From: B46-G9 sp964548365
Lineage (GTDB): Bacteria > Desulfobacterota > DSM-4660 > Desulfatiglandales > Desulfatiglandaceae
Length of the DNA stretch: 64,000 nucleotides
Assembly (NCBI GenBank): GCA_964548365.1
Contig: CAZJRD010000011.1
Coordinates: forward strand, 10,450 to 74,449
Reading direction: 5' to 3'
This document shows positions 17,154-26,727 of the stretch, in pieces. Below the pieces are notes generated by a model that worked only from the letters and a program-made list of their open reading frames with translations, was not told where the DNA came from and did not search any database. The position numbers were made by a program, and so were the translations under genes. The first letter of the stretch is position 1. Each line of letters starts with the position of its first letter.

Positions 17154-18356
17154 TCAGGAGCACCACTCGATAATCGTCGCGACGCCCTGCCCCCCTCCGA
17201 CGCAGGCTGCTGCACAACCATAACGGCCATTTTTTTCCTCAAGGATCCGGGCAAGCGTCCCGACTAACCTGATCCCGGTGGCGCCCATGGGATGACCGAT
17301 GGCGATTCCACCTCCTTTGATATTGACCCTTTCCGGATCAATCCCCAATTCCTCAATACAGTTCAGCACGACCACGCTGAAGGCCTCGTTGATCTCCCAA
17401 AAATCCATGTCCTTGACCTGAACATTTCCCTTTTCCAGTGCCATCTGAATAGCCGGAACCGGTCCTGCTCCCATGATAGTCGGGTCCACCCCGGCAAACC
17501 CGATGGACCGAATGGCAGCAAGAGGTCTGATCCCCTTGCTCTCGGCTGTCTTTCGGGACATGAGTACCATGGCGCCGGCACCAGCATTGAGAGGAGACGA
17601 GTTTCCCGCCGTGATGACCCCATCCTCAAGGAACACGGGCTTCAGTCTTGCCATATCATCCATTGAAACCCTCTCACGGACCGCCTGGTCGCGATCCACC
17701 GTCATCATAGTCCCATTAGCCTGCTCGGCCTCAATGGGGAGTATCTCACCTTCAAAAAAACCTTCCTTCCTTGCCCTGGAGGCCAGTTGATGGGAACGTA
17801 TTCCCCATCTGTCAAAATCCTCACGCGAAAAAGAAGTTTGGGAAGCAAGTTTTTCAGCCGTGAGCCCCATATTCATCGTCACTTCCATATCCCAGTGGTT
17901 GTAACTGGTTTCCGAATACAGGCGTGGATTGAGCGAGATAACCTCCTTCTCAAACAAGGTGGGTCCCATGGGGACACGCGTCATATGCTCCATCCCGCAT
18001 GCCAGCACAATGTCAGCGAACCCGGTGGCAATCTCCATGAATCCCACGTGAACAGCCGCCATGCTGGACCCGCACTGCTGGTCAAAGAATTTGGCGGGTG
18101 TCTTCTCCGAGAGATTGGCCAGGAACAGGGGCGTTCTTCCCCCATAGGTCCACTGCTCACTCACGCCCATTGCAGAGCCCACGAGGAAATCGTTGATTTC
18201 ATCAGGATAGATTTCCACCCTGCCGAGGAGTTCCGGTATGAGCCTCCCGAGCAGATCATCGGCCCTCAATTTGTGAAACCAGTCCTTGGCCGGATCACCC
18301 GGCTTGGATTTCGACTGGGCTGTCCTCAAATAGCCCGCGATGACAACTTCATTCAT
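17154..18356 (-). CDS. Acetyl-CoA acetyltransferase (thiolase)
   Basis: A 400-residue thiolase that cleaves 3-ketoacyl-CoA with CoA to acetyl-CoA, or does the reverse. The active-site cysteine is in QQCGSSMAAVHVG near residue 90, the conserved histidine in GGGIAIGHPMGATG, and the second cysteine in GCAAACVGGGQG close to the C-terminus. NEAFSVVVL is the expected NEAF motif. It lies between two M20-family genes and near a two-subunit CoA transferase, which fits a degradative role giving acetyl-CoA. Chain-length preference cannot be read from the sequence. Confidence 0.93.
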   Translation of the reverse strand: MNEVVIAGYLRTAQSKSKPGDPAKDWFHKLRADDLLGRLIPELLGRVEIYPDEINDFLVGSAMGVSEQWTYGGRTPLFLANLSEKTPAKFFDQQCGSSMAAVHVGFMEIATGFADIVLACGMEHMTRVPMGPTLFEKEVISLNPRLYSETSYNHWDMEVTMNMGLTAEKLASQTSFSREDFDRWGIRSHQLASRARKEGFFEGEILPIEAEQANGTMMTVDRDQAVRERVSMDDMARLKPVFLEDGVITAGNSSPLNAGAGAMVLMSRKTAESKGIRPLAAIRSIGFAGVDPTIMGAGPVPAIQMALEKGNVQVKDMDFWEINEAFSVVVLNCIEELGIDPERVNIKGGGIAIGHPMGATGIRLVGTLARILEEKNGRYGCAAACVGGGQGVATIIEWCS

Positions 18357-18398
18357 TTTTCTTTCTCCTCCATTCCGTTGAACGGCCAGGAAGTTATC

Positions 18399-19673
18399 CT
18401 ATTCCACAAGGCCACACCAGCGCGATATGAAGAGGGCATATGCTTTCGCAACATGGACGATGCTCTCAATATTGACCCGCTCGTTTGCCGCATGGATGTT
18501 TTCGGCCACCGGTCCGTAGCAGGTGGCTTGGCCGGACCCGAACAGGGTGAAGACCCTGAGATCCGTCGTACAAGTGGCGATATATTCCCTCGCATCCTCC
18601 CCTGTGAGCGCCCTGTGGCATGCATTCAGGGCAGAAAAAGCAGGGAGGTCAAGAGCCAGGCTGTGACCCTCGGACCGGAATCCATAAAAATCGATCAGGG
18701 GCGGGTTCTCTGAAAGCCAGGGGTCTCTTTTCGCGGCGTTCTCTACGGTCTCGATAATGCGCGCACAAATTTGCTCATAGGAGACGCCCGGGAAAAAAGA
18801 AAGCCTGCCATGGAATTCGGCGGTGGCCGGAACGGTGGAGGGCCAGTCACCCCCTTTGAAGATCCCGATATTCAGGTTCAGGGGATGCACCATGTCTTGA
18901 TACTCGGGTGGGACATCAGAGAGGTTGAGTTCCGCTTCCAGTTGTCGCAGCGCATCGATAACATGATAACTTTTTTCAATGGCATTGGTACCCGATCGCG
19001 CGGACTGCACGTGAACCGGGACACCCCGGACGGAGACCTTGAACCAGAGGACCCCCAACTGGGCGGTGAGAATGGTAGGCCCGAAGGGTTCCGGGATCAG
19101 TACAGCCTCGGCGTCGTATCCGGCTTCCAGGCACGCCAGGGCCCCGTTCCCGCAGCATTCCTCTTCTATCACCGCTTCAATGCTTACAGGTGCTTTCAAT
19201 CCGAATCCCGCCTTTTCCACGGCGTGGACTGCATAGGTCATGGCCGCAACACCTGATTTCATATCCCCTGATCCGCGGCCATACAGCCAGCCGTTATTGA
19301 CTATCGGGTCAAAAGGATCGTCACTCCAGAATTCCAGGGGTTCAGGGCTCACCACATCCAGGTGTCCGTTGAAAAGAAGACTATGTCCTCCCTCCGCATC
19401 CGCTTCCCGGACCGCCACCACGTTCTTGCGGCCTTCATATCCCCAAGGCACCGGTGCAAATCCCGGATGTCCCGCAAGCGTTGCCGGGACAATGGGAACG
19501 GTGACCGGTTGAAAGGAAAGCCTTTTGAATTCTTCCTCTGCCACCTTTACGGCCGATGCCTCGTTCCCGAGGGTGCTGGGTTCCCGTACCAGCCTACAGG
19601 CGTAGTCGAGCAGGTCGTCAGACAGGTGATCTACTGTCTCTATCAGCTTTTTTTCCTGTTTATTCTCCAGCAT
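18399..19673 (-). CDS. M20 deacylase (ArgE/DapE family)
   Basis: A 424-residue metallo-deacylase. Motifs for the two-metal site are FNGHLDVVSPEP, GRGSGDMKSGVAAM, VIEEECCGNG (general base glutamate and metal ligand) and LIPEPFG. Family members remove acetyl, succinyl or formyl groups from amino acids. Its position between the thiolase (42 bases downstream) and the CoA transferase genes suggests it releases an acyl group from a pathway intermediate rather than acting in arginine or lysine synthesis. Structured element copy B lies in the 325-base gap just 5' of its start. Confidence 0.88.
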   Translation of the reverse strand: MLENKQEKKLIETVDHLSDDLLDYACRLVREPSTLGNEASAVKVAEEEFKRLSFQPVTVPIVPATLAGHPGFAPVPWGYEGRKNVVAVREADAEGGHSLLFNGHLDVVSPEPLEFWSDDPFDPIVNNGWLYGRGSGDMKSGVAAMTYAVHAVEKAGFGLKAPVSIEAVIEEECCGNGALACLEAGYDAEAVLIPEPFGPTILTAQLGVLWFKVSVRGVPVHVQSARSGTNAIEKSYHVIDALRQLEAELNLSDVPPEYQDMVHPLNLNIGIFKGGDWPSTVPATAEFHGRLSFFPGVSYEQICARIIETVENAAKRDPWLSENPPLIDFYGFRSEGHSLALDLPAFSALNACHRALTGEDAREYIATCTTDLRVFTLFGSGQATCYGPVAENIHAANERVNIESIVHVAKAYALFISRWCGLVE

Positions 19674-19723
19674 ACGCTGTCTCTCCCTTCGGACTGAATC
19701 TCCCGCCCTCCTATGTGCTACCG

Positions 19724-19909
19724 CCCAGGGAGGAAGCCTTTTCTTAAGTGACTGGTGAGAGGGTGCCGTCTTTTCGTGACTTACCAGTGGGGGAACCCGC
19801 AGCTCGACGAAGTCGAGAATGCGGAGGGGGTATAGCTATCCCACGCTGGTAAGTCGCAGAAAAGACCAGCCCGGAGCCTCGAAACGCTAGAAAAGGCTCC
19901 CTTCTTGGG
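19724..19909. repeat. Structured intergenic element, copy B
   Basis: Second copy of the element at 6231-6409, in the same orientation. P1 pairs about 19724-19744 with 19889-19909, including a perfect 10-base core AGCCTTTTCT/AGAAAAGGCT. P2 pairs 19770-19787 with 19846-19864; its upper part TTACCAG/CTGGTAA replaces GTATCT/AGATAC of copy A, a run of compensatory changes. A hairpin pairs 19797-19801 with 19820-19824 and is capped by the perfect CTCGAC-GAA-GTCGAG. A fourth stem pairs GGGGTA with TATCCC. The conserved single-stranded cores are GTGACTGGTGAGAGGG and ACCAGCCCGGAGCCTCG, and CTGGT/ACCAG can pair across them. It fills most of the gap 19674-19998, about 50 bases 5' of the M20 deacylase. 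Confidence 0.7.
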
Positions 19910-19998
19910 CGTCAACCTTCAACTGATCTCACTATTCCAGATCCCGGATGACAGAGGCTGTCCGGGTCCGCCGCCAGAGGTGGGGGATTCAGTTATAC

Positions 19999-20700
19999 TT
20001 AGAATCGGGGAAGGTCTTGTTGCGGGACGACCAGCGGCGCCTCCGTCTTTCGAATCACTTCATCCAGATCCACACCCTCGGCGATTTCCCGCAGCACCAA
20101 CCCCTCCGGCGTCACGTCGATCACGGCAAGTTCGGTGATGATGGTGTCTACGCACCCTTTGGCAGTGAGTGGCAATGTACATTCCCTGAGTATTTTCGGG
20201 CGTCCATTTCGATCGGTGTGGGTTGAGGTGACAATCAGCCTCCTGGATTTTTGGGCCAGTTCCATGCCCCCTCCAATACCGGGAGAAAATTTCCCTGGAA
20301 TGATCCAGTTGGCCAAATCACCGCTTTCGGACACCTCCAGGGTACCCAGAAAGGCCAGATCCAGACGCCCACCCCGGACGAGTGCGAATGACAACGCACT
20401 GTCGAAAAAAGAGGCCTCTTTCATCAATGAAACATAGTTCCCCCCGGCGTCGATGAGGTTGCGGTCCTCTGTTCCGGGCCGGCACCTCGGACCCATGCCT
20501 AGGATCCCGTTCTCCGAGTGGATAAAAACGGGTTTGTCGTCGGGGAGGTACTTGGGGATGAGGGTCGGGATACCGATCCCCAGGTTTATGACCTGTCCCG
20601 CCGCTATTTCCTCTGCCGCACGCTGTGCGATCTTCTCTTTATAGGGCGTGATGTTCCAGTACCCCGTATTCGGATGTGATCTCTTCCATGACCACCACAT
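19999..20700 (-). CDS. CoA transferase subunit B
   Basis: Beta subunit of a family I 3-oxoacid CoA-transferase, which moves CoA between carboxylic acids. The catalytic glutamate is in HSENGILGMG, and the oxyanion-type glycine motif NLGIGIPTLIPKYL lies shortly before it. The start is ambiguous: no ATG lies just before the conserved PYKEKIAQRAAEEI, so either the ATG at 20700 (overlapping subunit A by 62 bases) or a rarer codon near 20652 is used. Size is otherwise normal. Both subunits lie in the long catabolic cluster and probably activate the organic acid formed after transamination. Confidence 0.88.
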   Translation of the reverse strand: MWWSWKRSHPNTGYWNITPYKEKIAQRAAEEIAAGQVINLGIGIPTLIPKYLPDDKPVFIHSENGILGMGPRCRPGTEDRNLIDAGGNYVSLMKEASFFDSALSFALVRGGRLDLAFLGTLEVSESGDLANWIIPGKFSPGIGGGMELAQKSRRLIVTSTHTDRNGRPKILRECTLPLTAKGCVDTIITELAVIDVTPEGLVLREIAEGVDLDEVIRKTEAPLVVPQQDLPRF

Positions 20701-21334
20701 GGTCCACGAAGGCGCCGGGCGTGTGCACATGCTCGGGGTCCAGGTCACCCGTGTCCACGATCGCTTCAACTTCCGCGATCACAGTGTCTGCCGCAGTAGC
20801 CATGAGAGGATTGAAATTCCGCGCGCTCTTCTGATAGACCAGGTTCCCAAAATCGTCTGCCATGAAGGCATGGATGAAGGCCACATCCGCTCTCAAGGCC
20901 GGTTCAACAAGGGCCCGTTGTCCCTCGATCTCAATACACTGTTTCTCATTTTCAAGAATCGTGTCCAGGCCGATATCCGTCAGGATACCCATCAGGCCCG
21001 CCCCGCCGGCCCTGATTTTCTCGGCCAGGATACCCTGGGGGTAAAACTCCACATCGATTTCATTGCGGTTCATCATGCCGATGACCGTCGCGTTCAGGCC
21101 CAGGTGTGAGCAGATCAGCTTTCGTGCCCGTCCCGCCTCAATGAGCCTGGAAAGTCCCATCCCGTCTTCATTGGCCTCATTTTTAATCAAGGTCAACCCC
21201 CGCGTTCCCTTTCCCAGGAGTCCGTTGATGAGGGTAAAGGGCGTACCCGGGACACCAAATCCGCCGACCATAACGCGATCGCCGTCGCGGACACGTTCGA
21301 GTGCCTTTTCAATAGATGTACGCTTATCAATCAC
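20639..21334 (-). CDS. CoA transferase subunit A
   Basis: Alpha subunit of the same family I CoA transferase, 231 residues. The CoA-binding signature is visible as VGGFGVPGTPFTLINGL near residue 23, and the GxGG stretch as IRAGGAGLMGILTDIGLDT. It pairs with the overlapping subunit B downstream, as in AtoDA/ScoAB systems. The natural acid substrate is unknown. The gene lies 85 bases after the class III aminotransferase in the same direction. Confidence 0.9.
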   Translation of the reverse strand: MIDKRTSIEKALERVRDGDRVMVGGFGVPGTPFTLINGLLGKGTRGLTLIKNEANEDGMGLSRLIEAGRARKLICSHLGLNATVIGMMNRNEIDVEFYPQGILAEKIRAGGAGLMGILTDIGLDTILENEKQCIEIEGQRALVEPALRADVAFIHAFMADDFGNLVYQKSARNFNPLMATAADTVIAEVEAIVDTGDLDPEHVHTPGAFVDHVVVMEEITSEYGVLEHHAL

Positions 21335-21419
21335 TCTTCCCTCGCCAACGCTGTTCGTCCATGGATTTCCGGAGATTCACCGCCCGCTTCGCTCAAGACG
21401 CAAAGACCGCAAAGTTTTT

Positions 21420-22751
21420 TCACAGCTTGTTCATGGTTCGCTTCAATGCCCGATCCAGACGATCAAGGATCTCGCCCACCTGATCCTTCTTCACGATTAA
21501 TGGCGGTGCAACCAGGACGTGATCTCCTGACAGCCCATTGATGGGCCTGCGCGGATAGATAATGAGACCCTCTTCATAGGCCATATCCGTGAGGAGCAAA
21601 TTCACTTCCTTTTCAATGGGAAACGGCTCTCGGGTATCTCGATCCTTTACCAGTTCCACCGCGAGGAGGAGCCCTTTTCCCCTGACCTGGCCGATCATCT
21701 CGTAGCGTTCTGCAAAATCCTTCAGCCCGGCCTTGAGAAGCCGTCCCATCTCAGCGGCATTTTCCGAGAGGTGTTCCTTCGTGATGACTCTAAACACCTC
21801 GAGACCTACCGCGCAAGCCATGGGATTTCCCGCATAGGTATGACCGTGGGCAAAGCCCCCTTTACTTACCACTTCATCCACTGTATCGTCGCGCACCATG
21901 ATCGCTCCCAACGGGTAGTAGCCGGAGGCCATCCCCTTGGACAGCGCCACGATATCCGCCTCGATATCCCAATGTTCATAGGCAAAGAGCTTCCCGGTCC
22001 TGCCGAATCCGGTCATCACCTCATCAAGGATCAAGAATATGCCGTACTTCCTGCACGTTTTCTGGATAACCGAAAAATAATCCTCTGGAGGAACCAACGC
22101 GCCGATGCTGGCGCCGACTATGGGTTCAACCACGAAGGCGGCAACGTTCTCCGGTCCCTGTTCCAGGATGGTCGTTTCGAGGGCCCTCGCGCATTCCAGG
22201 TCACAGTGCGGATATTCCTTGTGAAACGCGCAACGGTAGCAATAGGGGGCCGGGATCTTCGGGTAGGTCCGTATCATGGGCCTGAAAGGGATTTCGAGCG
22301 GGGCATAGGAAGTAAGCGCCAGGGCTCCCAGGGTGCTGCCATGGTAAGAGGGAACACGGCTGATGAACAGATAACGGGAGCCTTCCCCCCTGTTGTAGAA
22401 ATACTGACGGCAGAGTTTCATGGCCGATTCCACGGCCTCGGAACCACCGGACACATAAAAGACCCTATTTAGATGCGGGGCTGAATATTCGACCAACTCC
22501 GTGGCAAGGCGGACCGCAGGCTCATTCTCAAACTGGGTGCGATAGGCAAAGAAGGTTTCATGGGCCTGCTCAGCAATCGCGTTCGCGATTTTCGGATTGC
22601 CATATCCGATGTTGCAGATTACGGCACCGGAACATGCATCAATATATTCCTTCCCCGTATGATCCCACATATATATGCCCTCCGCCTTCTTTATGAAGGG
22701 CAATTTCTTTCGTGTTTGATAGAAGAGGTACTCCCTGTTCAAATCTTCCAA
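21420..22751 (-). CDS. Class III PLP-dependent aminotransferase
   Basis: A 443-residue aminotransferase of the omega-amino acid/GABA/beta-alanine type. The cofactor site is shown by ILDEVMTGFGRTGKLFA (aspartate to the pyridine nitrogen) and VALSKGMASGYYPLGA (Schiff-base lysine). It would move an amino group from a terminal or beta amine to a keto acid. It is preceded by the amidohydrolase and followed by the CoA transferase, an order that suits deacylation, transamination and then CoA activation. The exact amine cannot be told. Confidence 0.9.
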   Translation of the reverse strand: MEDLNREYLFYQTRKKLPFIKKAEGIYMWDHTGKEYIDACSGAVICNIGYGNPKIANAIAEQAHETFFAYRTQFENEPAVRLATELVEYSAPHLNRVFYVSGGSEAVESAMKLCRQYFYNRGEGSRYLFISRVPSYHGSTLGALALTSYAPLEIPFRPMIRTYPKIPAPYCYRCAFHKEYPHCDLECARALETTILEQGPENVAAFVVEPIVGASIGALVPPEDYFSVIQKTCRKYGIFLILDEVMTGFGRTGKLFAYEHWDIEADIVALSKGMASGYYPLGAIMVRDDTVDEVVSKGGFAHGHTYAGNPMACAVGLEVFRVITKEHLSENAAEMGRLLKAGLKDFAERYEMIGQVRGKGLLLAVELVKDRDTREPFPIEKEVNLLLTDMAYEEGLIIYPRRPINGLSGDHVLVAPPLIVKKDQVGEILDRLDRALKRTMNKL

Positions 22752-22813
22752 TGATTTTCCCTTTCCCGAGATAATTGATTGTTGCTCAACGGAAGCCGCA
22801 TCCGTCTGCCGGC

Positions 22814-24454
22814 CTATGATCGTTGAAAGACAATTCTCCCGTCAAAGATCGTTACATCCACCTTCGTCTCAATGATTTTCATAGGGTCAATGGCGTAAAT
22901 ATTTCTGTCCAGGACAACCATGTCAGCATATTTGCCCGGCGTAATGCTTCCCATTCTATCATCTACCCCGTAACACATGGCGGGTACAATGGTATACCCT
23001 CTCACTGCTTCCTCAACGCTGATCCTCTGGGAGGGATACCACCCTCCGCTCGGCGTGCCGTCTCTCCTCTGCCGGGTCACTGCAGCGTGAATACCTGCAA
23101 GGGGACTCGGATCACAGACCGGTGCATCGGAACTGAAAACAACACTTATGCCGGAATCAAGTAAATCACGGTAGGGATACGTCCACTTTCCCCGTGCTCC
23201 CACCGACTCGTCGATCATGGCTATATCCAGAACCAGGTTATGGGGCTGTACACAGGCCACGATATCCAATGCAGCCAGGCGGGCCAGGTCCTCGGGCCGT
23301 ATCATCTGGACATGTTCTATTCGATGTGAGACTGTTGGACCGGGAGCAGCCGCTCCACCTGCACCTTTGCGTTGCTTTCTTAGACCTTCGAAGACTGTTA
23401 TGAGCTCCCGGTTTGCCCGCTCTCCAATGGAATGGATGGCAACGGCAAGTCCAGCCCGGTCCGCCTGTTGAAGGCATCTCTCCAATTGATCCATCGGGGT
23501 CAAAGGCATGCCACAGTCGGCATCCAGATACGGTTCCAGCATCCATGCGGTGCGGGCACCCATGCCTCCGTCCGCGAAGTACTTGACGTGCCCGATCCGC
23601 AGGTAGTCGTCGCCGAAACCTGTTCTGAGTCCCAGGGAAACCGCCTCCTCAAGACGCTCCCCCGGAATGCTCACCCAACACCGCAATTCCAGCGCGTCAG
23701 CACTCCTCAGGCGCTGCCAGGTATTGAAAGCAGGTGCGCCTTCCTCTCCCCCCATTAACCGGATGTCTTCCAGTCCGGTAAGTCCCAGAGAATGGAACGT
23801 ATGGATACCGTCCTGCATGGCCGCATATATCTCGCCATCGTCCGGAGGAGGGATGACGGCCCTGACCAGGTTCGAGGCAAATTCCCGGAGAATACCATTG
23901 GGCCTCGCCGAGGCGTCCCGGGCAATAACCCCATCAGGAGGATCCGGGGTGTCGTCGGTAATGTGGGTCAGTTCAAGTGCAAGGGAGTTGACGGACGCCA
24001 GATGCAGATCACAGCGCCAAAGGGCCACAGGATTCGCTGGAGCGGCCCTGTCCAGGTCGCCCCGCATGGGCATTCGATGCTCCGCCCAGTCGGCCTCGTT
24101 CCATCCCTGCCCCAGAATCCACTTCCCGGGTTCCGCGGTTTCCGCGGCCGCGGAAACACGATCGAGGAGTTCGCGCAATGACCGGACGTCGGCCAACATC
24201 AATTGCCGTCTCCCCAGTGCCCACGTATAGTAATGAAAATGAGAGTCCATCATCCCTGGCAGGCAAAGCCTTCCACCAAGGTCGATTACCTCGGAATCCG
24301 GACCGGCCAGCGATTGTATCTCTTCGTCATTGCCCGTTGCCAATACGCGCCCGCCACCGATAGCCACTGCTTGGACCAAGGGCTTTCTTGTGTCCTGGGT
24401 TCGTATGGTGCCGTTTATCAGGATCGTTTCGGGAGCGCAAGCATCCTGCTTCAT
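22814..24454 (-). CDS. Amidohydrolase (YtcJ-like)
   Basis: A 546-residue metal-dependent hydrolase of the amidohydrolase superfamily, YtcJ/AtzC-like branch. The first metal motif reads MMDSHFHYYTWALG near residue 68, further ones are GHVKYFADGGMGARTA, HSIGERAN and FSSDAPVCDPSPLAG (final aspartate). Enzymes of this branch hydrolyse amides or amide-like bonds; many remain uncharacterised. Its start overlaps the stop of the proline racemase-family gene by 4 bases (ATGA), indicating translational coupling within the catabolic operon. Confidence 0.86.
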   Translation of the reverse strand: MKQDACAPETILINGTIRTQDTRKPLVQAVAIGGGRVLATGNDEEIQSLAGPDSEVIDLGGRLCLPGMMDSHFHYYTWALGRRQLMLADVRSLRELLDRVSAAAETAEPGKWILGQGWNEADWAEHRMPMRGDLDRAAPANPVALWRCDLHLASVNSLALELTHITDDTPDPPDGVIARDASARPNGILREFASNLVRAVIPPPDDGEIYAAMQDGIHTFHSLGLTGLEDIRLMGGEEGAPAFNTWQRLRSADALELRCWVSIPGERLEEAVSLGLRTGFGDDYLRIGHVKYFADGGMGARTAWMLEPYLDADCGMPLTPMDQLERCLQQADRAGLAVAIHSIGERANRELITVFEGLRKQRKGAGGAAAPGPTVSHRIEHVQMIRPEDLARLAALDIVACVQPHNLVLDIAMIDESVGARGKWTYPYRDLLDSGISVVFSSDAPVCDPSPLAGIHAAVTRQRRDGTPSGGWYPSQRISVEEAVRGYTIVPAMCYGVDDRMGSITPGKYADMVVLDRNIYAIDPMKIIETKVDVTIFDGRIVFQRS

Positions 24455-25488
24455 AGCAGGAACCCCCCGGGAAAAGGATCTCTGGGATCAAGCACGAATT
24501 CGTGAAAGCCGGTAATATAGGCACTGCCTCGGATCTCCGCAACCACTCCGGGAAGGCCGCCGATTTCTGTTTCCTCCACGACCCTTCCTTCAAAAATGCT
24601 CCCGAGGGGACCGGTATTGATAAACGTCTGATTGATGTCCAGCAAACCCTGCCGATGGAGAAGCGTCATTTTGGCTGCGGTACCGGTGCCGCATGGAGAA
24701 CGATCCATGTGCGCCTCGCCGTAAACCACCGCGTTTTTCCCGCGTCTCCGGAAATGATTCGAGGAATCATAGAATTCCACCACATCCACGGTGTTCACCT
24801 CAGACCGGGTTGGGTGACGGACCTCCAACTGCTGATTCGCCGCTTCGATTACCGTCATGCCCAAGTGAATCAATTCAGGGCTGTTCTCCGGAACCAGGTC
24901 CATGCCGATTTGATCAGCGGAGACCATTACAAAGAACCCTCCGACGCATACCGTATCCACAATGAACTCACCCAGATCGGGAACTTCCAACGCCTTGTTT
25001 TCCTCATAAACAAAGGAAGGCACCATTTTGATACCCACCGATTCAACCAGGCCGTCCTTGATCCTTGCAGAGGTTTGCATGGGACCGGACGGGGTATCCA
25101 CAAGCACCGTGGCTTCTGATTCTCCGCATTCAAGCGCGCCTGTCTCGAGAAGGGTGGACACGGCACCGATGGTGGCATGGCCGCACAGAAAGGGATATCG
25201 CCGGGCATCCATGTATACCAACCCGAAATCGGCTTTTTCAGTGACCGGTTCGGTCACTATTGCTGCGAATATGCCCCTGTGGCCACGCGGTTCCCGGGTC
25301 AACCGCACCCGCACGTGATCCAGGTTTTCCATGATGTAACGACGTTTGGCCTTCATGGTTTCACCCGGAATGGGACCTGTTCCGCCCACGATGAGCCGTG
25401 TCGATTCTCCGGCCGTGTGTGAATCCAACGAGACAATCCGGGACGGGAACAGGTCCGGGATGGCCCGGGCGATCCGGGTAAGGTTCAT
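24451..25488 (-). CDS. Proline racemase-family enzyme (hydroxyproline epimerase type)
   Basis: A 345-residue member of the proline racemase superfamily. Both catalytic cysteines are present, C102 in FLCGHATIG and C266 in MDRSPCGTGTAA, which argues for a racemase or epimerase rather than the dehydratase branch, where one cysteine is replaced. Likely activities are 4-hydroxyproline 2-epimerase or proline racemase. It follows the transporter ATPase by 14 bases and overlaps the amidohydrolase, so it belongs to the import and catabolism operon. The substrate of the whole cluster may therefore be a proline-like or betaine-like compound, but this is inference. Confidence 0.88.
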   Translation of the reverse strand: MNLTRIARAIPDLFPSRIVSLDSHTAGESTRLIVGGTGPIPGETMKAKRRYIMENLDHVRVRLTREPRGHRGIFAAIVTEPVTEKADFGLVYMDARRYPFLCGHATIGAVSTLLETGALECGESEATVLVDTPSGPMQTSARIKDGLVESVGIKMVPSFVYEENKALEVPDLGEFIVDTVCVGGFFVMVSADQIGMDLVPENSPELIHLGMTVIEAANQQLEVRHPTRSEVNTVDVVEFYDSSNHFRRRGKNAVVYGEAHMDRSPCGTGTAAKMTLLHRQGLLDINQTFINTGPLGSIFEGRVVEETEIGGLPGVVAEIRGSAYITGFHEFVLDPRDPFPGGFLL

Positions 25489-25502
25489 TTCATCTCTCCA
25501 CT

Positions 25503-26609
25503 TTATCTATCCTGTCGCGGCAATAATCCGCACTGTTGCGGAGGCACCTGTAAACGAACGTCCTGTCCCCGGCGAAGCGGTCGGGATTTACTGGTGTCTA
25601 TCACATTAATCACAACCTTGTTCCCTATTTCAACAAAGTAGCTCACCTCACCGCCCATGTAACTTCGCTCCGCGATCTTTCCATGAAAAGAGTTGATATC
25701 TCCCCCTGCCTTTTTTCCCTCCTCAGGGGCGATTTCGAATTTCTGTGCACGTACCACAAGCTCAATCCGATCCCCGACGTTCCAGGCCCCGGGTTGCTGG
25801 ACCAGCACTTCATTTCCGTCATCAAGTTTGACCTTGACCTGATCACCCTTGGATTCGATAACCGTTCCGTCAAAAAAGTTCGAATGCCCCAGAAAGTCGG
25901 CAACGAAGTGGTTGGCCGGATAGTTATAGACCACTTCAGGATTCCCCTCCTGCTGCATGATGCCGTCCTTCAGCACCACTATTTTATCCGACATGGAAAG
26001 GGCTTCACGCTGGTCATGGGTGACGAATATGGTTGTTATGCCGATGATATGCTGGAGGTTATCTATCTCCCGCCTCATCTCCTCCCGAAGGTTCTCATCA
26101 AGGGCGGAGAGCGGTTCATCCATCAGGAGAACGACAGGCTCCATAACAATAGCCCGAGCAAGGGCTATTCGTTGCTGCTGGCCGCCCGATAACTGTGAAG
26201 GCATCCGTTTTTCAACCCCGGGGAGGCGCACCATCTCCAGGGCCTGTTCCACCTTCTTCTTGATCTCCTCCTTCGGGACGCCCTTATATTTCAGTCCAAA
26301 ACCAACATTGTCAAAAATGTTCTTGTGTGGAAACAGGGCATAGTTTTGAAAGATCATCCCAAGGTTTCGTTTGTGAATAGGGATGTCGTTGACCAGATTC
26401 CCCTCGATATAAATCTCCCCCTCTGTCGGCGTCTCCAAGCCGGCAATCATCCTCAGAAGGGTGGTCTTGCCGCAACCGGAAGGACCCAGGAGGGTAACAA
26501 AGGAGCTCTCTTCTATCTCCAGGTTCATTCTTTCAACGGCAACCAGTTTGTCAAAGCATTTGACGACGCCTTTCAACTCCACTGCCGGGGGGCGAGGATT
26601 TTTTTCCAC
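25503..26609 (-). CDS. potA: Polyamine-type ABC transporter ATP-binding protein
   Basis: A 368-residue ATPase with Walker A GPSGCGKTT near residue 42, signature LSGGQQQRIALARA, Walker B VVLLMDEPLSALD, and a C-terminal TOBE domain (VVRAQKFEIAPEEGK). This layout is that of PotA-like subunits. It lies after the binding-protein gene and before the racemase-family gene. The subgroup handles spermidine/putrescine but also other cationic or zwitterionic small molecules, so the gene symbol indicates family only. Confidence 0.9.
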   Translation of the reverse strand: MEKNPRPPAVELKGVVKCFDKLVAVERMNLEIEESSFVTLLGPSGCGKTTLLRMIAGLETPTEGEIYIEGNLVNDIPIHKRNLGMIFQNYALFPHKNIFDNVGFGLKYKGVPKEEIKKKVEQALEMVRLPGVEKRMPSQLSGGQQQRIALARAIVMEPVVLLMDEPLSALDENLREEMRREIDNLQHIIGITTIFVTHDQREALSMSDKIVVLKDGIMQQEGNPEVVYNYPANHFVADFLGHSNFFDGTVIESKGDQVKVKLDDGNEVLVQQPGAWNVGDRIELVVRAQKFEIAPEEGKKAGGDINSFHGKIAERSYMGGEVSYFVEIGNKVVINVIDTSKSRPLRRGQDVRLQVPPQQCGLLPRQDR

Positions 26610-26727
26610 AGCTTGAAAGCCTCCTTAAAGTCATCAATCTTGTCTATTGCGGGCCAGGGGGATGCGCAACAACATGCCTCATCCCCGAGGCCTTTCCCCT
26701 CAGATCCCGCAACAAACAATTAACTCA

